Shown: positions 11,211-21,699 of the stretch, in pieces | Layout of the letters: every line of letters begins with the position of its first letter | Numbering within the stretch: the stretch's first letter is position 1 | NCBI RefSeq assembly: GCF_000003855.2 | Contig: NW_003101680.1 | Span: 3,477,753 to 3,541,752 of the forward strand | Length of the DNA stretch: 64,000 nucleotides | Direction of reading: 5' to 3' | DNA from: Blastomyces gilchristii SLH14081 | Lineage: Eukaryota > Ascomycota > Eurotiomycetes > Onygenales > Ajellomycetaceae | Translations under genes and position numbers: made by a program | Notes under the pieces: generated by a model | What the model was told of the DNA's origin: nothing | What the model saw: the letters and a program-made list of their open reading frames with translations, nothing else | Database searches by the model: none

Positions 11211-11903
11211 CTAATCGCCTTCTAGCTGAAGTGCACTGCAATGGCCATCTCTGCATCCTTCACATAGGTCACTAATGTGAGAACCTTTGCTTTTAGATGA
11301 ATAGTGAGACATATCCATCTGTATCCCGCACCATTTTTTGATACGGTATGCGACTCTTTCCGCATATGACCCATCTAGGCGTGGTCGGCTAAGATCGTTG
11401 CAGCCCTCGCAGCGTTGGTGATATACCCTTGCATTGTACTTCGCTCCGGGGTACATTCGTATAGTGATGGCAACTCTCTTGCTTGACCATCCACGAGAGG
11501 CACAGGTTCTGTTGCGACACATGAACCAACCCTTGATGTTTGTGTCGTACTCTCTGTTACAGCCTGCAGAGTCGTCAACGTCATGGAAGGTGAAATAAAG
11601 TCCCTCTTCTTCCAGCAAGCGTGATACACCGCCGTGGTGTGTTGGATACATGGACGAGCAAGCATGGGCTAGGGAGCTTTCGATGTGCTGCCCGAGAGCC
11701 CGTTCACTTTTGAACGATCGGTTGCAGCTGTCGCAATTGTACGAGGCAGCATGGGCTGGGGAGCTTTCGATGTGCTGCTCGAGAGCCTGTTCACTTTTGA
11801 ACGATCGGCTGCAGCTGTCGCCATCGTAAGAGGGGGCATGGGCTTGGGAGGTTTGCTCCTTGCTCTCAAATAGCCAAGGATACACCTTTTCATAGTTGGT
11901 GAA
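11211..11903 (-). CDS. Zinc-finger protein: tandem C2H2 repeats plus 3CxxC zinc-binding domain
   Basis: This is the last exon of a minus-strand gene. It starts after a GATCTAG acceptor at 11,904-11,905 and ends with TGA..TAG-side stop at 11,211. There is no ATG in frame, so an upstream exon is missing from this model. Two 29-residue finger repeats come first (CDSCNRSFKSE...QHIESS..H). A domain with GWFMCRNRTC, a Trp-Ser stretch, VYHQRCEGCND, SYAERVAYRIKKW and LCEGCRDGHC follows. These three paired-Cys motifs are the pattern of the fungal zf-3CxxC domain (PF13695). The finger nearest the N-terminus has Gly where the second finger has its first Cys, so it probably cannot bind zinc normally. The role is likely binding nucleic acid or protein, but is unknown. 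The gene shows no RIP. Confidence 0.75.
   Translation of the reverse strand, partial: FTNYEKVYPWLFESKEQTSQAHAPSYDGDSCSRSFKSEQALEQHIESSPAHAASYNCDSCNRSFKSERALGQHIESSLAHACSSMYPTHHGGVSRLLEEEGLYFTFHDVDDSAGCNREYDTNIKGWFMCRNRTCASRGWSSKRVAITIRMYPGAKYNARVYHQRCEGCNDLSRPRLDGSYAERVAYRIKKWCGIQMDMSHYSSKSKGSHISDLCEGCRDGHCSALQLEGD
11664..11850 (-). repeat. 87-bp tandem duplication encoding the C2H2 finger unit
   Basis: Units start at 11,664, 11,751 and 11,838 (the last only partial), an exact 87-bp period equal to 29 codons. This duplicated the finger and preserved the frame. Confidence 0.9.
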
Positions 11904-11905
11904 CT

Positions 11906-12388
11906 AGATCAGCAGGAATGATAATAATGGTCTCGAATAAACGTAAGTCCAAGTTAGTGCTTGAAAAGATGCGGAGTACTGTGTCCAATACAACATGTCA
12001 ATTCATTGTCTAATAGAGATCGCAAGAACATGCTTTTCTCCAATGTTTGCAAATGACTTCTCTGCAGGACGTGGCCTGGTGTTATTGGTAGGTTTAACAT
12101 GCAATGAACGCCACTGCTGCAATGTAGAAAAAATTAACTGATGGTAGCGAAGGTAGCGAAGCTTGAATAAGTATTATTGATCAAACACACTTGATAACTG
12201 GCCCATGTGTGGGTGTCTTAACACCAAGTCACATCGCCCGCACGCTATTGGCTATCGAGGTGGTGCCTGAGCCATGCAAGCGATCTGTCGACGTGGAATT
12301 AAACTCTGGTATTGCTCTGGAGCGATTGCTAAGCTGCTACCTTTTGTTACTTCTCGCAGTCCACATGCCATCCTTCGCACCCGAGATG
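11906..12388. other. Upstream/intergenic region of the zinc-finger gene
   Basis: It should contain the missing 5' exon and promoter of the minus-strand zinc-finger gene. An open plus-strand frame at 12,191-12,409 ends in a hydrophobic Leu-rich run but has no homology I can name. I do not call it a gene. Confidence 0.4.
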
Positions 12389-12564
12389 GATAGCGAACGA
12401 AGAGGATAGCTGGTGAAGAGGATGGCGGGCGAGGTGGATGGCGGTCGGAATGGATGGCGGTCGAAATAGATGGCGGTCGAAATAGATGGCAGTCGAAGTA
12501 GATGGCGGCCGGAATGGATGGCGGTCGATGTAGATGGCGGCCGAAGTAGATGGCGGTCGAAGAA
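12389..12564. repeat. 16-bp minisatellite, 11 copies
   Basis: Eleven 16-bp units are in exact register from 12,389. The core is GATGGCGGTCGAAATA, with the first two units more diverged. It is not RIP-mutated although it is repetitive and CG-rich. Confidence 0.92.
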
Positions 12565-12590
12565 GAAAGGCCTTAAATCCCTTTACAAAG

Positions 12591-12656
12591 TGTGATTCAA
12601 AGGTTGCTTGAGCCAGCGTAAGATTACAGGCGTAACTACGCCGGCTCCTTATATGT
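12591..12656 (-). mobile_element. Truncated family-B LTR fragment
   Basis: It matches the outer end of the B2 left LTR (46,129 onward) from TGTGATTCAAA to the TTATAT stretch. It keeps CG sites and ends abruptly after 66 bp. It marks the right edge of the GC-rich island. Confidence 0.8.
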
Positions 12657-15376
12657 AGATTAAATTACAGGGAGCAGAAAACTTGACCTCGCTAAGTGCG
12701 CCACTTGACCTTGTTACATAATCATGATCTTGGAGGATAACGTTGTTGTGTTGTAATCTAACTACGCGAGTTACACTTAAATATATATAAGTTGGGTGGC
12801 ACGTGATTGGGGTAGATGTAGTAATCCTTATTAGGAAAAGCATCTGTACAGCAATAACTGTAAAAATTAACAGATACACAGAAAATTCATTAATACACTG
12901 TATCATCATTACCTTAGTCTCTCTTAATCTCTTTCAAATCAATCTTCTCAACAAACTTCTCAAATGCTGGTCTTGTCAATGGCTTAGTGAGGTCATCAGC
13001 TATATCAGCTGTGAAACCATCATGTTTCATCATGATATATTCTGTTTCAATCAAATCTCAGAGAATATGATACTCTATCTTGATGTGATGCAGTTCTTGT
13101 GCCAGAGATTTCTCTTTTTCTAGATTGATTGCTTTCTTCATAGCAGGCAGCATTGTCTCTTGTTTCTTGTCAGTATTTTGCACTCTCTCTAGTGAGTATG
13201 TTCTTTGTGATTCTTTTCATAGATGTATCTCTTCTAGTGAGTATATTCTTTATAATTCTTTTCATAGATGCAAAGATCAGACACAGATGTGTCAGTTTTA
13301 CTTTTGCAGATGTGAAACTATCATCAGATGCAGGAAAATAAATCAGATCTCTGTATATTATCAGCTTCTTCAACTCATAGATATCTCTATCATTTAATCT
13401 CATAGTAAATGAGAACATTCTGTCAGAAGATATTAGTAATATAGTATGATTATTTCTATATATTAATTGCTTAAAAGTGTATCATTGCTGTACAAGCTTG
13501 CTTAGACTGATAAGATTAACTTTCAAATTTGAGGTATAACAGACATCATTTAATATCATATTTGTTTCTTTAACTGAAATGCTTGTATTCTTGACTATTA
13601 TAACAGAGACTTTGACTTCATTCATCATTATCAATGATAATGTAACATTCTTCTTTTTTCTCACAATAAGATCTCTATAAGATGTGATATAAGCATCTGA
13701 TCTGAAGTTCAATATTCAAGTATTCTTTATTAAGTTATTATTTGAATAAGTTTCATCTTTTAAATAGAACATTTGTTTTATAATACTGTGAATAGAAGTA
13801 GTATCTGTGTTATTATTATTCTCATTCTTATTCTTCTTATTAATAGTGAAAGAATGTTTTTCCAGGTATTTCATTCAATAATCATTCTGAGTATGACTGA
13901 CTTTTTGACAGTGATAGTATGTTTTTATTTCATTTCTAAGTCTGAAATTATCATTATTGTTTCTTTTCTTATTCAATTCTTACTTGTTATCAGTTGCATT
14001 TATCATCACATTCTTTGAAGCTTCTCTTATTATCAGAAGATGTAGCAAGATATCTTGACAAAGACTTATAAAGTCAGTTTCAAAAGATTGACTATTATTC
14101 TTATCAATCTGATTCATTCAGTTTCTAATGAATAATACTCATATCTCACTCACTTCAGTGAGCAGACAGTTAAAAAACATGTAGTTCTCAGCCTTAAATT
14201 CTAGATGTATATATTCAGTTCATATAATAATTAAATATTTAATAAAGATATAATCTGATTTCTTTGACTTAATAGATAGAGTTATAATTTTTCTATACAA
14301 TCTTGTTCTTTTAACAGCAGGTCTTTCAGTGAAATTCTCCTCTATAACTTTTCACAGAGTGTAGACAGATAGCTTAGATTTCTTTAGTACTGTAAAATAA
14401 GATTTTATCTGTGAAGTAATCACAGATTATATATAATTATACAGTTACATGTTACATTCTTTTCAAAATCATTGTATATTATTACTCACATTCTTCATGA
14501 GACTGACTTGCTTCTTATTAATGATATTGACTGTGTGAAATTGCTTTGTAGTTAATAAGATCTCTTTCTTTCACATTAAATAGTTCTCAGAGTCTGTGAG
14601 AATAACAGGCTTTCTGATGTGCTTAACATGATCTTAAAACTCTCTCAGAATCTTTATCAGAGCTGATGTTCATTCTTACTATTATAAAAATTCTGTCAGA
14701 TTCACACTGACAGTGTCATCACTACTAGTTAAAGTCTTATTAGCTCTGCTAGCTTTCATCTATTCAATTTCATATTAAAGTTTTACTATCTTCAATCTCA
14801 TACAAGTCAACTCATTTACAGAATTCATATTACAGTCACACTGACTATTCTTGTTATTTAACATCTTGATAATATATTTAATAATCAGGTCTTCAAAATC
14901 TCTATCTGAGTCATTTATTGTAAATATTATCAAATGAACTGTTGTTCTCTGTTGCACTTTCAGTGCTTCTGAATTTCATTGTCTTCACAGTATGTATTTA
15001 TTTGTTAAATCTGTTGTTCTATCAGATCTCAAATTAATCATAGGTTCAAAGAGATATCTAGACACATTCAATGATATATGAAGATGAGATTGATGTGTTA
15101 TCAGCAGTTATAAAAAGAGTCTTATAATCTGTTGAAGAATAATGTTCTAATATGTATATTATCTATCTAAGATAAAGCTATATAAGTTGAGTGACACGTG
15201 ATTGAGGTAGATATAGTAATCATCAACAGGTTGAAGTGGCACGTGACTAGAGTAGATGTAAGTAATCATTAACACCTCTTCTTGCTACACTGTGATTGAT
15301 GTATACAGAAAACTTGACCTTGCTAAGTGAGTCACTTAATCTTGTTATATAATCATGACTCTGACCTCGCACAATA
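12657..15376 (-). mobile_element. Internally deleted Ty1/Copia element remnant
   Basis: On the minus strand, gag-like sequence (about 14,957-13,900) comes first. A protease/linker block at 13,712-13,482 ends in LKVNLISLSKL, a Copia landmark. The C-terminal RNase H end follows at about 13,150-12,914 (FTADIADDLTKPL). Only ~350 bp separate protease and RNase H, so integrase and reverse transcriptase are deleted. A ~40-bp motif containing CACGTGAT and GTAGTAATC lies at both flanks (about 12,790-12,832 and 15,185-15,275), as expected for LTRs, but the exact LTR limits are not resolved. Stops fit C-to-T change. Confidence 0.7.
12668..12712. repeat. Dispersed ~45-bp motif, first of three copies
   Basis: A motif starting AGAAAACTTGACCT and ending in CTTGTTAYRTAA occurs at about 12,668, 15,308 and 15,834, all in the same orientation. 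The second and third copies are mildly RIP-changed. It is probably part of an LTR family that I cannot delimit. Confidence 0.65.
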
Positions 15377-15604
15377 CAGTAATAATCAGTTGGTAATTAA
15401 CTTTCAATCTTTTAATTCACTCATTTATTCATTCATTCACTCAGCTCATCAATTAATCAAAGCATGTATAGCTGATTTATAATCAATTAAATGAACAGAC
15501 AAATTCATATAGAATATAAAGAGATGTTTTATAGAATTTTAAAATATATTAAGATAAAAATATTTAACAATTAATTTTGAATTGATTTTGAATTGATTTT
15601 GAAT
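15377..15604. other. AT-rich spacer with short ATTGATTTTGA repeats
   Basis: No gene is visible. Short TTGAATTGATTT units recur at the right end and lead into the inverted repeat. Confidence 0.5.
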
Positions 15605-16314
15605 TGATTGTTAATTAATTATAATAATAAAAATAGATTTAATCTATATATTTAAGTAATTAATAATTAATTGAAAATCAGTTAATAGTTGATTCAATGT
15701 AAATTATATAAATACTTACTTTATTATTAAATTCAAGAATAATTTCAGTATTAAATTGATTTTAAATTGATTTTAAATTAATTAAGAATTGATTATAGAA
15801 TTGATGATAAATAATTGAGTGATATAGAAAGCAGAAAACTTGACCTTACTAAGTGCGTCACTTGACCTTGTTATGTAAGCTGACCTTGTAAATGTGACCC
15901 GTGTCACTATCTGACCTCACTCAATACATCTTTTCTTATAATTTGAAACTACTTAATTATTTATCATTAATTCTACAATTAATTCAAAATCAATTTAAAA
16001 TCAATTTACTACTGAAATTATTCTTGAATTTAATAATAAAGAAAGTATTTATATAATTTACACTGAATTGATTATCAGCTGATTTTCAATCAATTGTTAA
16101 TTACTTAAATATATAGATTGAATTTATTTTATTACTATAATTAATTAACAATTAATTGAAAATCAGTTGATAATCAATTCAAAATCAATTTAATACTGAA
16201 ATTATTCTTGAATTTAATAATAAAGTAAGTATATAATTTATACTGAATTGATTATTAACTGATTTTCAATCAATTATTAATTACTTAAATATATAGATTG
16301 AATCTGTAAGAGAC
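15605..16314. repeat. AT-rich long inverted repeat plus a third direct copy
   Basis: The sequence at about 15,605-15,790 recurs inverted at about 15,980-16,155. A further copy in the same sense as the second follows at about 16,155-16,314 and is cut off by insertion of C1. The spacer (15,830-15,925) holds one copy of the ~45-bp motif. Identity is clear by eye over about 170 bp, with indels. No frame is open. Confidence 0.7.
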
Positions 16315-16612
16315 CTACACTGAATGAATCAGTATTATATTGATAGGTCTTATATAACAAAGAGAAAAACATTAGAGAAGAAAAGAAAGAGAAAGTGTGA
16401 GAATCAGTAATTGAGATGAATATTTATACATATATATAATGATATATACAGTGAAGCTTCAAGGTGGAAGAATCTATACACATTTATAACAGCTGAGAAT
16501 TGATAATTGAGAATGACTGAGAATTGAAATGTACATGTTCAAGAATGAAGTGAAAGAATCTATGAAGTATAATGAAATAGTCTATATAATTGATCAGATG
16601 CAGTCTGTCATA
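16315..16612 (-). repeat. C1 3' LTR (chromovirus family C)
   Basis: It begins TGTAAGAGACC on the plus strand and ends with the TGTGACAG-like LTR start on the minus strand. It is the reverse complement of the C2 and C3 LTRs. It is heavily RIP-changed, including its outer end, unlike the other LTRs in the window. Confidence 0.8.
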
Positions 16613-19600
16613 TTAGTCCTTCTCTTTCAGAAGCAGTTCTCATTGATCAAGAGCTGCTGTTTCAGATAATATAAAACTCAGAGTTCAGATTGATTAATCA
16701 TAGCTAACTTATTTCACAAGATATTATCAGCTGCAGCTGTGAGGTCTCTTATTGAGAATATTCTCAATCTCTCACTCAAGCTCATTATCTTCTTCTATGA
16801 TGCCTGGCAGCTGTCAGTTGAAAGTCAGTTGAGAAGAAAATAAGTCAGTGATGATATGACAGAGCAAGCTTGTATAAATGACATCATGAATTTCTGATAA
16901 TATGTTAAGATAGTAGTTATGACTATCTAGAACTTCTATCACTTTATACCTGATATGATGATAATCTAGTGTATGAGATAAATATGTAGTTCATATATTC
17001 TTGAGATTCAATCACATAAGATCTTCTATCTTATACTGCTCTGCAGAATCTTGTCAGATATTAATTTAATCTTCTTAATCTTGTTTCATGATTGTTATAA
17101 AGACCTCTGCTCAGTCACAGACATCTCAGAGCTTTATTACTATATTATCAGTGATCTGAATTGAACTGTGAGAGTTCAGTGTGAACTGTGTAGTCTCTAG
17201 AAGATTCAACACTTTCATATAATATCTGTGTATAAGAAAGAACAGACTTATATCTGTTGAAATAACATCTTAACTGTTGATAGTAATCTCTGCATATAGA
17301 AGAAGATTATATCAATTATCTTATAAGTAATTGTAGAACTTATAAAGATAATTTTTCACAGTCTGAATTATCTGTTCTGATACATTATCAGTCTTAGAGT
17401 GATAGACAGTTAATAAATAATATATAATCTTGAGAACTTAATAGATTCTTGTTCAGAGAGTGCTTATAAATTAATAACTCTGATCTGATACTATAAATCT
17501 CAGTAATTTATATATACAATAGAACAGGCTCTGTAGAAAAGCTTCAGTGACTTATTCAGTATTCATCTTATTACAAGATTTCAATATTATATCTTTACTT
17601 AATTAATTCACAATGATCAGAATATTTCTACAACTCTTACTCTTAGATAAATTAATAGTGAAGTTAATTACTACATCTCATCAGATTCTATCAGAGATAT
17701 TAAGTGATTTTAATAGATCTTTTCAACAGTTCTTTCATAAGATAATAGAAGAATAGTGATTACAGTTTCAGATAAAACATCTGATACTGTTTAATATCTC
17801 AGATCAGTAGAACTCTCAGAAGATCATTCTACACAGTTATTCACAGTCTGAATAATCAGTTATATATAAATCATACATCTCTTGTATTATTCAAGTGTAT
17901 AAGAGTTCAGAGTGAGAGACTTAGTGTTATTTATAAAATTATAGAGTGTTATTATTATTGATTGAATATTCTGAGATGTTGATTCTTATATATAGTTCTG
18001 AGAGAAATCAAAGTGCTTCTTGATATACTGCTTTAGTAAGTGCTTAAAGAAGTTCATCAGTTTAAGCTGTTACATGTCATAATTTATCTAGTGTAGGTTT
18101 GAGAGAAGTCAAGATATCAGTGTCAGTGTTAGTATCAGTTTGAAGAGAGAGTGTTCTAATCAGAGAAGTATATATAGTATCATGAGTTATTTTATCTTAA
18201 TCAACTAATATCTTCAGATCTAGAAGCTGATATTCTCAGTTCATTTAACAGATGTCTGCTATATTGAAAGACATATCTTACTCTCATTATAAGAGAGTAT
18301 CTGTCATTGAGTTCTAGCTGCTGAGACAGTAGTGTATTATAAAATGAAAGCAGCTTAAGAACTCAGATTATTATATCTATTATTCAGTGAGTTTATAGAT
18401 AGTTATGAAGTATTTAAGATTCTTATAATCTGTGATTATCTCAAATTCAGAGATACTTCAGAGTTCAGAGTCTCATTCTTCTAAACAGTATATAATTGTA
18501 AGAAGTTCCTTGTCATAGATCTTATAATTGTATTCAGCAGGACTCAGTTTCTTAGATATGAAGATATATAATTGTAAAATATCTTTATTATCATATTATA
18601 ATATCACTTCTTCTATTACATAGTCAGAGAAATCAGCTTCAATAACTGTCTTATGATCAGAATTGAATATTATCAGTAGAGAGATATTAATAAACATCTT
18701 CTTTATCTGTATAAATGCAGCTTCAGTGTTCACTGATTATTGAAACACTGAGTCTTTCTTAGTGAGTTCTGTAAGTGATCTTATAATATCTGAGAAGTTT
18801 TATATAAATTGCTGATATAAATTAGTGAATTCAATGAAGCTTTATACATCTTTCACAGTATGTAAAGCTTCTCATTCAAGAATGACAGAGATCTTCTCAG
18901 AATTCATTTAAATTCTCTTATCAGCTTCTATGATGAAACCTAAGTATTTAGTACTCTTAACTTTGAAATCATACTTATCAATATTAATTAATAGTTCTGT
19001 TTCTCATAGTTATTATAATACTCTTTGTATATACTCTTGATACTCTTTTCTGAATTCATTGATGAAGATGAGAATGTTATCTAGATAAGTAGATACAAAC
19101 TTATTAAGAAAATCTCAGAGTGCTCAGTTAATATACTTTTGAAATGTACTGAGAGCATTGATTAGTTCAAAGAGTGTGACTACTTATTTAAAGAGATTAT
19201 ATCATTTTAAAATACTGTAAGTCACTCATCTTCTTCAGTAATATGAATCTTATGAAACACAGTGATGATATCTAACTTTGTAAATCATTGAGCTTATTCA
19301 ATATGAGTTAGAGGTTTATTGATAAGAGATAAAAAATAACAGTTCTTCTTTATTAATCTGTTCAATTCTCAATAATTCACACAGAACTGAAGTTCTTCAT
19401 CTGATTTCTTTGCAAAGAGAATAGAGACTGTGATGTAAGAGTTATTAATATGTATAAATTCTTTATTTAACAGATCATTGAGTGTCTTTTAAAGAAGAAG
19501 AAGTTCATCTTAAAACATATTATAAAGAGAGTCTTATAACAGTTCAAGATTCTTATCATTCTTTTTCTCTAACTTAATACTGTGATTCACTTCAGAATCT

Positions 19601-19730
19601 TGTAAGAGAGATATATTTATAATATTATCTTATCAGAAGATATCTAGATATTCATGATATTATTAAGAGAGTTTTATACAAGAATCTGTTATTGAAACAC
19701 AGAATAACTTTTCTAGAGTCTTTTTAATAT
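16613..19730 (-). mobile_element. C1 internal region, 3' half: RT-RNase H-integrase-chromodomain, RIP-killed
   Basis: This is the reverse complement of C2/C3 pol. Chromodomain sequence is nearest the LTR, integrase about 17,200-17,800, RNase H about 18,200-18,800 and reverse transcriptase about 18,850-19,450. All frames are interrupted by TGA and TAA/TAG where Trp, Gln or Arg is expected. C1 is the outermost element of the stack. Its remaining pieces are at 35,244-35,561, 59,049-59,505 and 60,020-60,519, and its 5' end lies beyond the window. Confidence 0.8.
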
Positions 19731-19907
19731 TGTGATTCGGAAGAACATACAACCGCCGGATAATAACGCAGCCGCTTCTGAACACGCTTCCGAACACACT
19801 TATGAATGTAAAGAGGCTCTAGCGGCCACTAATTATTTAGATAATGTATATAAGAAGCCGGTGTACGCCTGTAATCATACACTGACTCAAGCAACCTTTG
19901 AATCACA
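19731..19907 (+). repeat. B1 5' LTR
   Basis: 177 bp. The first ~60 bases keep CG sites; the inner end is more RIP-changed than the same part of the 3' LTR. Confidence 0.9.
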
Positions 19908-20315
19908 TCTGATAGCATGTCTAAAAACCAGTGAGAAGTGCAGACTTCTTCAGAGTGTGATAATTTTATCTATGAAGCAATTCATAGTTATCATGTCAGT
20001 GTGATTCTAGAACATCTCAAAAGATAGCATATAAAGAGCAGTGAGTGAAAGAGCATTTAATTGATACTGCTTTACTTGTTGAGAAAAAACTTCACACTCA
20101 GATGAATGCCATGTATAATGTGTAAATAGATGAGATGTGAGAAAGAGAATGAGAGTAATGAACAAGATTCAAAGAAGTTCACTCTCTATCTAAAAGAAGA
20201 ATAAAAAGAGAGAGTGATAATCACTGAAGTTATACAATAATAACAGAAATTATATAGTGATATAATAATATAGTAATATAATAAGAGACATTGTATAATC
20301 AATGAGAAATTATTA

Positions 20316-21690
20316 AAATGAATATCTCTTCTAGTTAATACAAACAACACTCTTCTCTGCTATCTGAATCAGAAGATATGCAGAATCTCTCAGAGAGTTT
20401 ACTCAAAGCAGTAAGAAAAACAGCTGAGACTGCTGAACTGAAATTGAAGCTCTGTACATGTACAAGAATTCTAAACAAAATTGAGACCTTGTGTACACAG
20501 TGACAGGTCAAGGCAGAAGTTAAACAACAATTGACATTCACTGTAAATCAAGTATTCACTATGAAGAGCTTCATTAATGCAATCATTATCATCAATAAGA
20601 ATAGAGAAAATCAGATCTTAAGTCTGCAGTGAAAGATTGAATATTTATAGATAACTACATCAAATCTGAAGATCTCACTACAATTATTCACAATCTCTTC
20701 AGAAGTGTACATACTAGCAGAGATCACTGCATAGAATAAGAATCTGAATATAAAATACATCAAGCTGAGAGATATGTCAGAGTCATTAAGCTTTAATAAT
20801 AACTGAAAAAATAATGCTGTAATCAGCTGGCTAAGTCAGATGCAATCATATTATCAGATTAAATATAAACTCACAGACAGATAGTTAATAGAATTTTAAT
20901 AAGTCTTAAAATCTGCTATGTTTCTACATGAAAAAGTGAAGTCATTATAAATGACTGATGAAAAGATAAATCTCACAGACTCAGAATGATATTCATTTTC
21001 ATAAATATAAAATGAGTTTTTCAAATGAATCTTACACAACTTTGAGAAAGTAAATATATAAGATAAGTATTATAAACACTTTACTGAGTGTAGATAAGTG
21101 AGTGATCTTACATTATACTTTATATACTTCAGTTTACACTATCTTATATTGAATGAAAAGCTTTCAATATCTTTCTATTTACAGATCTTCATTTATAATC
21201 TTATATTCAAGTTAAGAGCAGAATGAAAATGCTTAATCTTATAGTCAGACACAGTGAAAGAAGTATACAATATTCTTATTATACAGAAACAAGTGAGTCA
21301 ATTGTAATAGAAAATAATACAATCAAGTATATCTTAGCAGAGAACAGATAATCAGACTTTTATAATATTAGTTATACACTCAGATGCAATGAATCTAGAT
21401 CTGAATGTTATTACTAAAGTACTGAATTTTTTAAAAAAGAGAACTTCTGAGTGAAAATCTTGATATTATAAGTATCAAGCTTGCTTCAACTGCAGATGCC
21501 AGAATCATGATATAAAGAATTACACACAGTATACATAGTCAAGAGAAGTAAGATAGTCAAAAAACTAGCAGAATCAGTGAGCTCAGAGACACTCACTGAT
21601 ATTGTATAAAAAGTCTTCAAAGTGAAAGAGAGGTCTGTATTAGATGATTCTCTGAATTCTGTGAATGCTAAGAGAAAGCAGGCTTCTGAA
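20316..21690 (+). pseudogene. B1 gag remnant
   Basis: A readable but repeatedly stopped frame follows the 5' LTR. Near 21,483-21,524 a CFNCRCQNHDIKNY stretch is a CCHC zinc knuckle whose last Cys has become Tyr by G-to-A change. The minus-strand open frame at 20,335-20,541 is only its shadow. Confidence 0.7.
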
Positions 21691-21699
21691 TAAGATATA

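Noticed and set aside
12191..12409. 72-codon open frame with a Leu-rich stretch
   Set aside because: No homology or splice context; it runs into the minisatellite.
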